Assembly: GCF_021234875.1 (NCBI RefSeq) | Contig: NZ_JAJQVM010000002.1 | Coordinates: 62,001 to 126,000, forward strand | Length of the DNA: 64,000 nucleotides | Reading direction: 5' to 3' | From: Marinibactrum halimedae | GTDB taxonomy: Bacteria > Pseudomonadota > Gammaproteobacteria > Pseudomonadales > Cellvibrionaceae | In this document: one piece after another, positions 1 to 10,782 of the stretch | Layout: each line of letters begins with the position of its first letter | Numbering within the stretch: the first letter of the stretch is position 1 | The notes under the pieces: generated by a model | What the model was told of the DNA's origin: nothing | Database searches by the model: none | The model's input: the letters and a program-made list of their open reading frames with translations, nothing else | Translations under genes and position numbers: made by a program

Positions 1-3000
1 GGTGTCCGTTAAGGGTTTCCAATCGTAATTGGGGTGACGGGCCAACGAGTAGTAGAGCTTGTTGGCCGTTAAATAATGGCCCCAGGCATCCCCATGGCCT
101 TGTGGGAACTGCCGTTGGGCTTCGTCTTCAATGCCATCGCCATTGGTATCTGATAGCCCATACACTTGAACGTAAGTGGCCTCCACGGCACCGCCGCTGG
201 TGTTCCACAAGAGCCGATTTCCGGTCAGGGTGTTGCGTCGTGGCACACCGCGCAGTAACGCCAGTTCTTCATCCAACAGGCTCGGTAGTGCTTGCTCGAA
301 AGCAAACAAGCTGGGTGAGAGGTAACCGTTGCCATCGCCCGCCTGACCAATGGTGGGGTCCATGGCATCCGAGAAGGCTTCGTTCCCCAGCAGGGTGTAG
401 AGGTCGGCCAAACGGCTGGCGGCAAACAACAATTGCTTGTTAATGGCATCGTCGTCAGTAATGGCATTGGGTGCCTGAATACTCAACGCAATGGCTTCAT
501 TGAGGATGGTTTGGTACAGCTCAATTAACCCAATTTGGTTGAGGTTACCGTTTTCGCTGTTGAGGGCCACATCCCCTTGGTAAGCCCGGCCCGCTTGCAC
601 CAACATGCTGGTGTAGCTGTTCACATCGTTATTGTGGAAGTCACGATAGCGCTGCTCGAAAGTATTGATGTCTTCCAATACACGCTTCACCCAACCACTA
701 ACGGCCACCGGGCGAATGGGGTCACCCGGCACCACCGCTTCGCCACTCAAACTGCTCCAATGGATGCCTTCTGGGTCGTTTTCGGTTCTCAAACCACGAT
801 AACGGCTTAAAACCCAGCCGTCGGACAACAGCGGGCGACCTTCGTCGAGATAATGACTGATGTCATCGCCTTGTAAGCGAACCCAACCAATCGGGGCTCC
901 ATTGCTGCCTACAGTGATGCTCGGCTCGCCGTCCACATCTGGGTGCCAGTACCATTCGAACTCCAATTCATCGGCACGGCCACCGAAATCCAAGTGGTGG
1001 CGCAGTACCAAGCGTTTATCCAGCAGGTTCAGTTCATTGCGCAAGACGTTCACACTGCCTTTGGCAATGGGCTCGACCACTCGAACAATGTGTAACTTAG
1101 TGGAGGGGGTATCGGAGTCGGTATCGGCGTTTTCTGCCAACACCACATAACCCGGTTTGCGGGCAAAGGCGGTGGTTAATGCCACATCCGCTTGCACCAA
1201 GTTGTGTTGCAATTGGCGATTGCCGTTGCTATCCAGAATGGGGTCTGGCAGTTCTTCGCTATCGTCATCCGGCGCTTCACGGGCGAGTTCCATCCCGATC
1301 AGTAAGGCTTCATCGGCTAGGCCATCGCCATCAAAATCCGTTTTATTGGGGTTGCGTGATTGATGGTAGAGCTTATCCACCACCACGTCCCAAGGGGTGC
1401 CAGCTTTCACATCGTCTGCGTTCAAGAACGGGTCATCGCTGGAGCCACTGACTCCGAAGTTATCGAAACGCTTCAGTAGCTCGCGTTCGAAATTCGTCAT
1501 CACATTGGTTAAGTGCATGACGTTGGGCAGGTCGTCGGCGTCTTGCCCGGTGGTAGGGTCATACTTGCCACCACGGAAGTAAAAGAAACCGCTTTGCTCA
1601 TTGAGCAAATGGCGGAAACGCAAACGATAGCGCAGGTCGCTGGGTAGGCGAGGGAAGTCGTAGTCGCCACCTAAATCTGGGCGGATACGCGCAGGCAGGT
1701 TCACCAATACTTCACCGGTATTACTGACCAGTTGAATCACGGGGCCACTTTCATTGGCACCTAACTGCACTTTGCCTGTGGGGGCCACTTGAATCTCTTG
1801 ACGGTAATTGAACAACCGCACTGTGGCTTGTTCGGCGCGAGCGGCACTGGCGGGGTTAACGTCGATGGGGTCATTCTCATCGTACACCACCTGCAAGTTG
1901 CGCATGTTCTCGACGCCCGGCAGGTTGTTTCGGGCATCAATCAACGTTTCACCAATGGCGATGACTGGCACATCGTCTGGCCACTGGTTAGTAAAGGTAA
2001 TGGTAAACGGCGTGCCGGCGCTGTCCACGTCATCGTTGCTGTTCTGATTGTGGATATCCAAATACGCGATTTGATCCACCGCATCCGCCGTGCCGTCGCC
2101 ATCAGCGTCGTACCAGAAATCGAAACCGGCGGGTAGCTGATAAAAGAAGTTCACTGCCACATCCGTATCGCCAGAGCGTGACCAGACTTGATTGGTTGGG
2201 TCTTGCCAGAAACTCTCTGGGTTACCCCCGGCGGTGGTATTGCTGGTGGCCCAATTTTGCAACACCGGTAAATTCACCGGCTGACCGGCAATGGCATTCA
2301 AGGAGAAATTCGGGTAATCCGCACTGTTAAAGGCCACTTGGAAAATCCGGTAGGCGTAGGACGTTTCCTGATCTTCTGTCTCTTTTTGATAACGCACCAA
2401 GACGTAGGGGTCGGACGTCTCAACGCCGGATGGGTAATGATTTAAATCATGGCGTATGGCATGAACCACCACAAACTGGCCATCACCCGAAGTCAGCATA
2501 TAGGCATGCTCTTCGTTGGGGTTGAAGCCGGCTTGCGTACGATCATTTTGAATGTACAACTCCGGCGCGTTCAGGGCGATACGGAGCCCGTCCAACGATT
2601 GCGGCTCACCTTTGTGTACACCCTCAGAACCCAATTGGCTGGTAAGCGCAATCAGGCCAGTCTCTGCGGGCCACTGGGGCACATAACCACTGGAAGCAAA
2701 AGGCCATTCAATATTTAAGGCACCTTGTTGATACCAGGCCACCAATAAGTCGTCGTCTTCCCCCTCTGGCCCGTTTTTATTCACTGGGATAATTTGCCCG
2801 GCACGGGTTGCGCGATCGTATACCAATGGCAAGGTGTCGTAACGGCCTAAGTTCGACATCACATAACCGGGCCGCTCTTCCATCGCCTCATCCAGTGGGG
2901 CAATCGTGCTACCAATATCCACAGGCAAATTGGGGGTATATTTTGCGGGTGTGTCCCAAGGGTAACTTCTTACCGACACTATGGTCGGGAAGCTGGACAT

Positions 3001-6000
3001 CCCTACCAAATCACCTTCTTCAAAAAACACGACACTGGCAAGGCGGGGCTTTTCTGTGGCCAATGTTTCCTCATTGACCTTGATGCCATAAGGAATCGGC
3101 TCACCCGGTTGGTAGGTGATGTCGTTCTGCGTTTCTGACTCAATTGGGGTCGCATATTGCAGACCTGCCACCGCTTTGTTGGACTGGCTCAACACAACGG
3201 CCGGAATCTCTACCCCTTCTGTGGTGGAGTACAGATATTCCTGTAACCCTTCTGCCACCGTAGGCCAACGGACCTTGATGGCACGCCCAACGACGGGCTG
3301 AAAGGCTTCTTGCACGATACTGCTCGTGCCCCAGACCACGATGCCCTTCTCCAGCGGCCCACCGGCAAATACCCCGTGTTCTTTGCTCACCGACAGCAAT
3401 GGCGTATTGGTGATAGTGGCAGAAGTAGGCACGCCGGCGCCCAACCCTAAATTATCGGGAATGGAGCGACGGAACGGAGAAGGGAGTTGCGTATTACTAA
3501 TGACCGCCCCATTGGGTGGCAGAACGCGATTGCCGACTAGCAGCTTGGTGTAATGTTGGAAATCTTCAGAATGCTTCCCGTTGGCGGGGTTCAGCACACT
3601 CATCACACTGCCCATACCGTTGACGTTATCGGCGTTGGTGTCTGCATTAACGGCATCGAGTGGCGGCACTTGTGCACTGCCCTCGTTATTCGACACACCA
3701 CCGGTCAGCCAATAGAGCGAATTTAAGTGGTTAATAAAAACAGAGTGCCCCTGGCTGTAGCTGGCGGAGTGAACGCGTTTTTGCCAAAGAGACTCAATAC
3801 CCGTGGCATCCGCATTTTCTTTAAACCCGAAGATAAACGGCGCTTGGTTACGAATCGTGTTGTCGGGGGTAAGCGATTTGATTCTGAGTGAATAACCCCC
3901 TCGGTTATCACTGTGATTATTGTCATCCCACCGGAAATTCACATTAGCGGTTTGCCCTTGCCGCACTAACGCACTTACGGCATGAGGTAGCGCTTGCCGA
4001 TAGTCCTGAAATCGCCTACCTACACCGATATTATGCCGAGTGTCGTTCAAATCGATCATATGATAATTGGCCAACACCTTTTTAAGGGTATTGGAGCGAA
4101 TAAAGAACTGTGGGAAAAACCCTCTCGTATTAGTCTGATGACCACAGCCGTTCGGATTTGTGCAGGTAGAGTTACTCCAATAACTCACACTGTAATACTG
4201 CCCACCATTCAACGGCCCCACACGTTCAATGGAGTGAAATCCTTCTTCCAGCTCCACCAGTGTTGCGCCCGAATTTTTGCCATCGACATTCACAATTCGG
4301 GGGAGGGGTGTGGTTGGGTCTGGCGTGATCTCACCTGGACGTAAGTACGCACCCGTCACAACATAGTTGTCATCAAGGTCTTTCGCGATGGCAAGCGCCT
4401 TGCCGTTGCGTGTGGTGTTTGCCCACAACCAACGACCGGAATTGTTGTCATCGAGCTTCGCCACTAGGGTTTTCGCGTCAAGCTCTGTATTGAGGGTAAC
4501 CGCTTGGGTGATGTCTACCCCGGTATTTTGTGAGCGGAAATCGATATCGGCGGTGCGTCCTGACGTGGGAGATACAAAGCCCGTTGCCATGACAGCATTA
4601 CTCGCACTGTTGTACACCAGCCCGGTTATGGAAGACTCCCCGCCCACCGTCGACATATAACGCTTTTGGCCTTGAGCATTAATGGATGCCACAAAACCGT
4701 TCGCTTTGCCTGCCTCACTCTTCAAGGTTTGTAAGCCAGAAAATTGCGTTTGGCCGGTAAAATGACCACCGATATACACCGGGCTTTCTAAACCTTGGTT
4801 CGGGTCCAGCGTGATCGAGGTAATGCCTTGTGTATGGCATGGCTTGGTCACACTCGGGTCGAATACATCAATCTCATAGGTGAACTCTAACGAGACCGCA
4901 CGGGCCCAGATATCATGATATGAGGCGGTTAAGCTGACGGTATTGATGCCGCCGTATTCGTATAGATATCGGTTGTTATTATTATGGTTCGCGCCCATCT
5001 CATAAGTCTGGGTACTCCGTGTTTCAATTTTCTGCGAACGTACCACACCCACGTTTAACCACACAGATACTTTGCCGTATTGAAAATGATCGTCTGCGGG
5101 GGGGAGCTGAACCAACTCCCCACGAAACTTCGCACTCACATGAGTAATGCGTGCCCCAGGGGGGGTTGGGTCTCGAAACGTAAAATTGGTTCGCTGCGAC
5201 AGCTGTAGTTGATTTGCGTCTTCTGATAAGAAAATTCTGTGATTATTGCTATCGGCACCCGGATCAAAGCGCGTAATGTGTCGCTCGGTGACGGCGGTGG
5301 ACGTTAGAGTAGAGCGTCCTACCACCCGGCCCGCCGGTTGATTTTCACAAGATTCCACCTCAACAGATTCTGCCCCTGCCTCTGGTAAGGCGCTGTCGTC
5401 CAGTTTGGTTAACCAGTCCCACTCCCAACGGGTTTGGTCGAGCGGTGCTTGCGGGTTATCCAAATAATTTACCCGTGCCACGAAAGCCCAATCACCTGAA
5501 GTGGTCACACCACCGCTGTGCGCTCGCCCGAGGTTATGCATGGTTTTACCGGCCAAACCGGCTCGAAGATTCCAAACCTGATTGCCCCCTGGTGTCGCAG
5601 AGGGTTGCATGGCCAATGAGTTTGTCACTTGTCCGGTTAAATACAAGGCAATGGTTTGATCTGTGCCACGAACGTCCATCGCCAACGACAACCCCTTGCC
5701 AAGGCTGTCATCGTCACTAGCCAAAGACAACTCTTTTAATAGCACATTGCTCGGGGCATTTTGCAATTGCGCTTGCAGCGGCAATACCGAAATATCTTTC
5801 CATTCGCCGTTGTCTGGGTTTAGGTTGGCCACAAATAAATTGGTGGCTGTCGCCTTATCAATTTTGCGCCCATCCACTACGGCTCCTCTCGCCCTTGCAT
5901 CAAAATACGCCGTGCCCGAAATATAACCCGAAATAAAAATTAAATTATTTTGGCGGTCATATACGATACCGGTCGCGGCGTCCTTACCGGTGCCTCCGGC

Positions 6001-6423
6001 GGTTTTTACCCACTGCAAGGTGCCACGCCAATCAAATTTGGCCACCAATAAATCCCGATGACCTCGGTGGTTTCCGAGTTGGTGAATATCACCTTGAGGT
6101 AGCTCAGTGCCACCGGCAATTAATTCACGTGTGCCATTGCCATCGGTATCTTCATACACACTAAAATGCGTATCCGAACCCGCTTCAAAATACCCAATCA
6201 CATAAAGATTGCCGTCATCATCGGCAATGGAGCCAACAATTTTTTCGTTACCAGAACCATCCAGTTTGACCGTAAAAGGCGCTGGATTCGTTTGTGCGTG
6301 GGCCATACCAACAAAGCACATGAGCCACAACATTGTTAAACAAAACAACGACCTACAATGCAATAAACTACAATACAACAGCGCAGACGATATTCGCCTT
6401 TGTATAAAATGAGGTATGTTCAT
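1..6423 (-). CDS. Giant exported beta-propeller-like protein, C-terminus outside window
   Basis: The minus frame is open for 2141 codons from an ATG at 6423 to the window edge, so the gene is partial at its 3' end. The first ~44 residues look like a long Sec signal peptide (hydrophobic stretch ending FVGMAHA, then QTN). Repeated units follow, of the type LLVAKFDWRGTLQWVKTAGG then D-A-A-T-G-I, then ISGYISGTAYFD; another is readable near 4.6-4.8 kb (VYIGGHFTGQTQF). These resemble SBBP-type beta-propeller blades. The visible C-terminal part, near 1-500, contains D-x-N-x-D-G calcium-loop-like segments (SDTNGDGIEDE). It lies 100 bp downstream of the 574-residue exported protein on the same strand, so the two probably form an operon and may act together at the cell surface. 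No enzymatic motif was recognised. Exported location is inferred from the signal peptide; function is unknown. Confidence 0.8.
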   Translation of the reverse strand, partial: MNIPHFIQRRISSALLYCSLLHCRSLFCLTMLWLMCFVGMAHAQTNPAPFTVKLDGSGNEKIVGSIADDDGNLYVIGYFEAGSDTHFSVYEDTDGNGTRELIAGGTELPQGDIHQLGNHRGHRDLLVAKFDWRGTLQWVKTAGGTGKDAATGIVYDRQNNLIFISGYISGTAYFDARARGAVVDGRKIDKATATNLFVANLNPDNGEWKDISVLPLQAQLQNAPSNVLLKELSLASDDDSLGKGLSLAMDVRGTDQTIALYLTGQVTNSLAMQPSATPGGNQVWNLRAGLAGKTMHNLGRAHSGGVTTSGDWAFVARVNYLDNPQAPLDQTRWEWDWLTKLDDSALPEAGAESVEVESCENQPAGRVVGRSTLTSTAVTERHITRFDPGADSNNHRIFLSEDANQLQLSQRTNFTFRDPTPPGARITHVSAKFRGELVQLPPADDHFQYGKVSVWLNVGVVRSQKIETRSTQTYEMGANHNNNNRYLYEYGGINTVSLTASYHDIWARAVSLEFTYEIDVFDPSVTKPCHTQGITSITLDPNQGLESPVYIGGHFTGQTQFSGLQTLKSEAGKANGFVASINAQGQKRYMSTVGGESSITGLVYNSASNAVMATGFVSPTSGRTADIDFRSQNTGVDITQAVTLNTELDAKTLVAKLDDNNSGRWLWANTTRNGKALAIAKDLDDNYVVTGAYLRPGEITPDPTTPLPRIVNVDGKNSGATLVELEEGFHSIERVGPLNGGQYYSVSYWSNSTCTNPNGCGHQTNTRGFFPQFFIRSNTLKKVLANYHMIDLNDTRHNIGVGRRFQDYRQALPHAVSALVRQGQTANVNFRWDDNNHSDNRGGYSLRIKSLTPDNTIRNQAPFIFGFKENADATGIESLWQKRVHSASYSQGHSVFINHLNSLYWLTGGVSNNEGSAQVPPLDAVNADTNADNVNGMGSVMSVLNPANGKHSEDFQHYTKLLVGNRVLPPNGAVISNTQLPSPFRRSIPDNLGLGAGVPTSATITNTPLLSVSKEHGVFAGGPLEKGIVVWGTSSIVQEAFQPVVGRAIKVRWPTVAEGLQEYLYSTTEGVEIPAVVLSQSNKAVAGLQYATPIESETQNDITYQPGEPIPYGIKVNEETLATEKPRLASVVFFEEGDLVGMSSFPTIVSVRSYPWDTPAKYTPNLPVDIGSTIAPLDEAMEERPGYVMSNLGRYDTLPLVYDRATRAGQIIPVNKNGPEGEDDDLLVAWYQQGALNIEWPFASSGYVPQWPAETGLIALTSQLGSEGVHKGEPQSLDGLRIALNAPELYIQNDRTQAGFNPNEEHAYMLTSGDGQFVVVHAIRHDLNHYPSGVETSDPYVLVRYQKETEDQETSYAYRIFQVAFNSADYPNFSLNAIAGQPVNLPVLQNWATSNTTAGGNPESFWQDPTNQVWSRSGDTDVAVNFFYQLPAGFDFWYDADGDGTADAVDQIAYLDIHNQNSNDDVDSAGTPFTITFTNQWPDDVPVIAIGETLIDARNNLPGVENMRNLQVVYDENDPIDVNPASAARAEQATVRLFNYRQEIQVAPTGKVQLGANESGPVIQLVSNTGEVLVNLPARIRPDLGGDYDFPRLPSDLRYRLRFRHLLNEQSGFFYFRGGKYDPTTGQDADDLPNVMHLTNVMTNFERELLKRFDNFGVSGSSDDPFLNADDVKAGTPWDVVVDKLYHQSRNPNKTDFDGDGLADEALLIGMELAREAPDDDSEELPDPILDSNGNRQLQHNLVQADVALTTAFARKPGYVVLAENADTDSDTPSTKLHIVRVVEPIAKGSVNVLRNELNLLDKRLVLRHHLDFGGRADELEFEWYWHPDVDGEPSITVGSNGAPIGWVRLQGDDISHYLDEGRPLLSDGWVLSRYRGLRTENDPEGIHWSSLSGEAVVPGDPIRPVAVSGWVKRVLEDINTFEQRYRDFHNNDVNSYTSMLVQAGRAYQGDVALNSENGNLNQIGLIELYQTILNEAIALSIQAPNAITDDDAINKQLLFAASRLADLYTLLGNEAFSDAMDPTIGQAGDGNGYLSPSLFAFEQALPSLLDEELALLRGVPRRNTLTGNRLLWNTSGGAVEATYVQVYGLSDTNGDGIEDEAQRQFPQGHGDAWGHYLTANKLYYSLARHPNYDWKPLTDT

Positions 6424-6523
6424 GAAAATCACTCAGCATTTCAGCGTTAAGTTTTCAGAAATAAATTGAACGGTTTTAAGGATAAATTTTTTACATTTAT
6501 CGTTTATCGCGTTTCAATCGAGA

Positions 6524-8248
6524 CTAAGGGTCGATAACATCAATGGTATTAATGCGGTTAAGTTCATATCGGCCTCGCACCGTAATCACGTCTTTATGCA
6601 AACCATGAATCTGTTCTTCATACACACCGGTTAATCGCCCTAAACCATTATCTGGCGTAGGCTCTAAAGCCGAATTTGGCGTGAGAGACAGGGTTCGAGT
6701 TATTGGCCAAACTTCATCGGTAAACGTGGAAGCGGTATCGTCAATAACGTCACCCGTCGAATTATTTTGATCGTCATGGCCAAGGTGCCACTGATGCTTC
6801 ATGGGATGCGTCGGTAAATTGGTAGGCAGTTCAATTACACCCGACAGACCGCTATGCACACTCCCTTGCAGCGACAAGGTATTGCCTACAAAATCAAATG
6901 CAGAACTGCTCAAGCGCACGCCCATAGACTCTCCCCGAGTAAGAGTCACACCGCCATAATTCGGCAATTGTTGATCGTCGGTAATTAATACCCCGTTGTC
7001 ATTGCCATCCAAACTCGTTTCGCGCACCACATACACTTGTTTTAATAAACGCGCTTGGTCATTCTCATCCACATGAACGATGAGTTTCATCATTAATGGA
7101 GCGGGGGTTTGTTCAAGGGCGTCTCCATCAGCACTGTGTACATAACTCACCTGATCAAGCACTGCAATGCCCGCCCATAATCCTGCGAACGAATCCATTG
7201 GCGTGGCTTCTAAAGGTAAACGAATACGCTCACCTCCGGCCTTAATGGTTAACACACCTGACGTTTTTTCTGACAACACCGCCTTATCCAACCCCATTAA
7301 CACATCCACTTGCTCGCCAGGGTTCATCGACGGCGAAAACCCCTCTATCCCAAGCCACTGGGGTTCAGCACTGTCTTGTGCAAAGCGCGAAAAATACATC
7401 AAGGGGAAGTCACCGACAGACACGCTCACCGCATCAATAGGGCGACTCATTCGATTGGTCAACGATAACGTTAAAATCGAAAGGTTCTCTGGGTAAATAA
7501 GGCCATTACGTGCCACACCGCCAATTTCTAACGGGCCAGAGTTGATGAGTGATCCATCGTTATACACATAATAACCCCGCCCCGGCTCCATTAAGCTGTC
7601 TGCACTGACCCGCTGCCATTGAGAACGCCCAACACTTTCATCAAACGCGAGTTCGTAAATTTTTTGATCGGAGCCGCCAGGTAAATTTAAGAAACGTCGA
7701 AAATCCGTTGGGTTATCTGGGTCACTGTAAAACCCCACCAAATTAAAACTGTTGGGCTGCCAACGAATCGGTTTGTAAGCAGGCTTTCCCTTAACCTCTA
7801 ATTCGATCGAATCTTCTCCGGATACTTTCACCAAGTAAACTTGACCTGCGGTTGCCGCAAACAAATTGGTTAACATTGCGCCAGGTTTATCTTCTGGGAT
7901 GTAAACTTTCCATCCTCCTTCGTTAAATCCCAATTCATCGGGCTGCAATAAATACTGCACCGGTGACTCTGGTCTGATTTGTGCCCAGATTTTTTCAATG
8001 CTTTCCGACTCAAAAACACGAGACATTATATTGTCGTTTGTCGTTTCCTCATCGCCATCATCGGGGCTTACTTCTAAAAAAACCGCATTCCATCCCGGGT
8101 TGAGCGAAATAGTTTGCGTGATGAACGCGTCCTGCGCCGCTGCTCCTTCTTCATTGGCGCTGATTGTTTTTGAAATCGGCACCAAAAAAAACAACACACC
8201 GAGACAAAACCTTAGCCGTCGCCAACCAAAGGGGGTTAAATGTTTCAT
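6524..8248 (-). CDS. Exported protein of unknown function, partner of the giant protein
   Basis: 574 residues. I chose the ATG at 8248 (MKHLTPFGWRR) over an upstream in-frame start at 8338 because AGGTGA sits seven bases before it and a signal peptide begins there (FCLGVLFFLVPISKTISA). After cleavage the protein starts NEEGAAAQDA, followed by an SLNPGWNAVFLEVSP segment, which suggests an all-beta exported domain. Further on are Gly/Asn-rich beta-like stretches and a segment YYVYNDGSLINSGPLEIGG. No catalytic motif was seen. The stop is 100 bp before the start of the giant exported gene, on the same strand. A two-gene unit made of a mid-size exported protein and a giant propeller protein is likely, and a surface complex is an inference only. 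Confidence 0.8.
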   Translation of the reverse strand: MKHLTPFGWRRLRFCLGVLFFLVPISKTISANEEGAAAQDAFITQTISLNPGWNAVFLEVSPDDGDEETTNDNIMSRVFESESIEKIWAQIRPESPVQYLLQPDELGFNEGGWKVYIPEDKPGAMLTNLFAATAGQVYLVKVSGEDSIELEVKGKPAYKPIRWQPNSFNLVGFYSDPDNPTDFRRFLNLPGGSDQKIYELAFDESVGRSQWQRVSADSLMEPGRGYYVYNDGSLINSGPLEIGGVARNGLIYPENLSILTLSLTNRMSRPIDAVSVSVGDFPLMYFSRFAQDSAEPQWLGIEGFSPSMNPGEQVDVLMGLDKAVLSEKTSGVLTIKAGGERIRLPLEATPMDSFAGLWAGIAVLDQVSYVHSADGDALEQTPAPLMMKLIVHVDENDQARLLKQVYVVRETSLDGNDNGVLITDDQQLPNYGGVTLTRGESMGVRLSSSAFDFVGNTLSLQGSVHSGLSGVIELPTNLPTHPMKHQWHLGHDDQNNSTGDVIDDTASTFTDEVWPITRTLSLTPNSALEPTPDNGLGRLTGVYEEQIHGLHKDVITVRGRYELNRINTIDVIDP

Positions 8249-8573
8249 TCTTGTTTCACCTAGGTTAAATAAAAATTTAATTTGATCAATTATTAAGTGC
8301 TTTCTAAGTGCAGCGAGAAACTCAGAATCGAATTCCACGACTCTAATAACGGAAAACTAAAAATACTCAGTCAAAAAAAGATTCAAATAACAAAAATTTA
8401 ATAATTTGACTTATAGATCAGAACGAAATAAAAAATTAATGTGCTTGTCATATTTCAGACTTTTTCTACACTAAATGAAACTTACGCCCTTAATAGAATT
8501 TAGAGAGAGCAAATGACAGGAAATTAAATTTTCAACAATTGAAAAATATTACTTTTAAATAGGATTATAATTC
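8249..8573. other. AT-rich divergent intergenic region
   Basis: These 325 bases separate the minus-strand exported-protein operon from the plus-strand hypothetical gene. The sequence is very AT-rich and must hold both divergent promoters. No convincing operator, repeat or small gene was recognised. Confidence 0.5.
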
Positions 8574-9437
8574 ATGCTTGATGCATTACTCGCTTCAGAT
8601 CAAAAACCTTACATACCCGGAAATCAGAAAAAGATAACGGTGTTTTTTAACCTGATTGGCACCGGGTTTTCTATTGATGTACCAAGTCAAACTCACTCAA
8701 GTATGGTTAATTTTGTAAATTCAGAATCTACAATTGACTATTTTAATTATAGCCAGAGTGAGCTAACAATATGCGGCGATCTAATTTCAACGGGAGATGA
8801 TCTCGTGGACTTTATCCCTCTTTTAATGCAAACCTACGAATTGCGCGGATTTCCTTTTGCCCTAACGAGCTTAGCCAAAATTGATCTTTCCATTAGCTTA
8901 GAATATTTCCCGACCATGCCTAAAGCGTTTTCGTTATTCAACCCGGCACACTTGGAAATAGCGACTAAGTATTTTATGTATTTCAATAATGGGCCGGGTG
9001 CAAAAAGTAAAAGTGAATTTCGAGAAATCGCTCCGACTCATTGGCAAACAAAAGAACTAGCAGGTTCGTTTATCGTGCAATATGACTCTGCTTACACCGA
9101 TAAAATAAAGCGTGTAGAAGAACCTCCTTTTACTTACTCTCTTATTCCTATTAATCGATATCATGTCATCGTCATTAAATTTATTACACTACAAAAAGTC
9201 AAAACTCAGCGATGCCTTCCTATAGTACGAAAAGTACAAGAAGAAATTTTACAAAGTATTAAAGTTAAGTTATCAGACTCCTCTCGCAAAGAGCAGGACT
9301 ATGCGAAAAGAACATGGCCAAAGGCTACCATCGCTCAAACCATGGAGCCTCAAAAATGGGTTTATGACGAAGGCCATTGGGAAGGTAACCAGTTTATTGT
9401 AACCGATCATAAAGCAACCCCACCACAATGGGAGTGA
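8574..9437 (+). CDS. Hypothetical cytosolic protein (287 aa)
   Basis: 287 residues with no signal peptide or membrane segment. The ATG at 8574 is preceded by AGGA about ten bases upstream (AAATAGGATTATAATTC). The protein mixes hydrophobic beta-like stretches (ITVFFNLIGTGFSIDVP) with a basic helical C-terminal third and ends in a Trp-rich tail (QKWVYDEGHWEG). I do not recognise the family. It converges on the transporter gene with only 16 bp between the stops and no terminator hairpin between them. It stands alone on its strand, so context gives no hint of function. Confidence 0.65.
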   Translation: MLDALLASDQKPYIPGNQKKITVFFNLIGTGFSIDVPSQTHSSMVNFVNSESTIDYFNYSQSELTICGDLISTGDDLVDFIPLLMQTYELRGFPFALTSLAKIDLSISLEYFPTMPKAFSLFNPAHLEIATKYFMYFNNGPGAKSKSEFREIAPTHWQTKELAGSFIVQYDSAYTDKIKRVEEPPFTYSLIPINRYHVIVIKFITLQKVKTQRCLPIVRKVQEEILQSIKVKLSDSSRKEQDYAKRTWPKATIAQTMEPQKWVYDEGHWEGNQFIVTDHKATPPQWE

Positions 9438-9453
9438 CAATGCCCAAATAGAT

Positions 9454-10782
9454 CTACAGAAGTAACCACAACAGCAAACTCAGTACCCCGATGCACATTA
9501 CATTCAGCACTGCCCCCACCCTCATCATGGATTGTTGGGGAATAAGGCCACTGCTGTGCACAATGGCATTAGGAGGGGTAGCGACGGGTAGCATAAAGGC
9601 GCAGGAAGCAGAGATGCCTACCGCCAGAGCGGCTTGCTCCGTGCCCACCACAGAAACGGGCAAGGTAATAAAAATCGGGACGAGTAACGCAGTGGAGGAG
9701 GTGTTACTGTTAATTTCTGTTAATAAAATAACAAAGCTCACCAACACCACTAACACCAATACACCAGGCAATCCCATTACTGCATGAGACATCACGCTGC
9801 CTAAAAAAGCGCTGGCACCACTGACTTTTAAAACAGCACTTAAAGTTAAGCTACCCCCAAATAATAATAACGTGCCCCAGTGGGTGTATTCTTCAATGTG
9901 CTTCCATTCCACCACACGGGAGGCCACCAAGGCACACACAGCCAATAATGCCACCCAGGCATTCATTCTCTGTTCGATGCCAATAAGTTGGCCCAAAGGT
10001 TTACTAAAAAACCAACCAATCACCGTAAAAGTAAAAATGCCCATTAAAATCATTCGAGCGGGTGTCCACTCAAAAGTATACTGCTCTACTTCCACACGAG
10101 TTCCATTAAAGGAAGGCTTTAATACCCGATGCATTACCCATAACATTAACGGCCAAAGCAATAAAAACGCAGGGCCCCCAACTTTTAACCACGATAAAAA
10201 ATCGTAGTCAATCGCGGTGGCCGCAATGCCGTTAGGCGCACTGCCCACCAACGTGGCAACACCCCCTAAATTTGCCGAATACGCAATACCTAATAAACTG
10301 AAAATTTTGGTGGACGCGCTTAAAGTTGGCTCTTGCCGTAATAATCCTAAAATTAACGGCAACATTAATGCCGTCGTGGCCGTATTGTTCATCCACATGG
10401 ACAACACCGCCGTGGTCAAACACAGCATCATCACCGCTCGACTCAATAAACCGCCAGACATCCGCAAAATATTGTGAGCAATCCATCGGTCAATATCTTG
10501 TGCCTGCAAAGCCGCCGCTAACGCAAAGCCACCAAAAAAGACAAAAATAATGGGATGAGAAAACGCGTCTAACGCCTGGGGCAAATGCCAAATTCCAAAC
10601 AAGACCGACAATACAGGTATCAACAACGCCGTAATCGTGACATGCACCATTTCACTCAACCACAGCACGGCAATAATCCATAACAAACACAAGGCGCGAA
10701 TGGCAATCGGTTCGGCAGGTAACCATTGCAACGCAATCGACCCCAAGGTAATCAACAATAATACAACAATGGCTTTTGGCAT
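9454..10782 (-). CDS. SLC13/DASS-family Na+:dicarboxylate (anion) symporter
   Basis: 442 residues, almost wholly hydrophobic, with roughly eleven to twelve membrane segments. It carries the two conserved hairpin motifs of the divalent anion:Na+ symporter family. The first reads MWMNNTATTALMLP, with NNT where SNT is usual; the second reads EINSNTSSTALLVPI. Family members co-transport Na+ with C4-dicarboxylates, citrate or sulfate across the inner membrane; the exact substrate cannot be read here. The length fits the family (about 430-480 residues). The start MPKAIVVLLLITLG begins directly at the first membrane helix. It may follow the YHYH gene on the same strand (174 bp gap), but cotranscription is uncertain. 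Confidence 0.85.
   Translation of the reverse strand: MPKAIVVLLLITLGSIALQWLPAEPIAIRALCLLWIIAVLWLSEMVHVTITALLIPVLSVLFGIWHLPQALDAFSHPIIFVFFGGFALAAALQAQDIDRWIAHNILRMSGGLLSRAVMMLCLTTAVLSMWMNNTATTALMLPLILGLLRQEPTLSASTKIFSLLGIAYSANLGGVATLVGSAPNGIAATAIDYDFLSWLKVGGPAFLLLWPLMLWVMHRVLKPSFNGTRVEVEQYTFEWTPARMILMGIFTFTVIGWFFSKPLGQLIGIEQRMNAWVALLAVCALVASRVVEWKHIEEYTHWGTLLLFGGSLTLSAVLKVSGASAFLGSVMSHAVMGLPGVLVLVVLVSFVILLTEINSNTSSTALLVPIFITLPVSVVGTEQAALAVGISASCAFMLPVATPPNAIVHSSGLIPQQSMMRVGAVLNVMCIGVLSLLLWLLL

Noticed and set aside
102-6412. Several plus-strand frames of 60-116 codons across the left 6.4 kb
   Set aside because: They are antisense to one uninterrupted 2141-codon minus-strand gene with a signal peptide and repeated blades.
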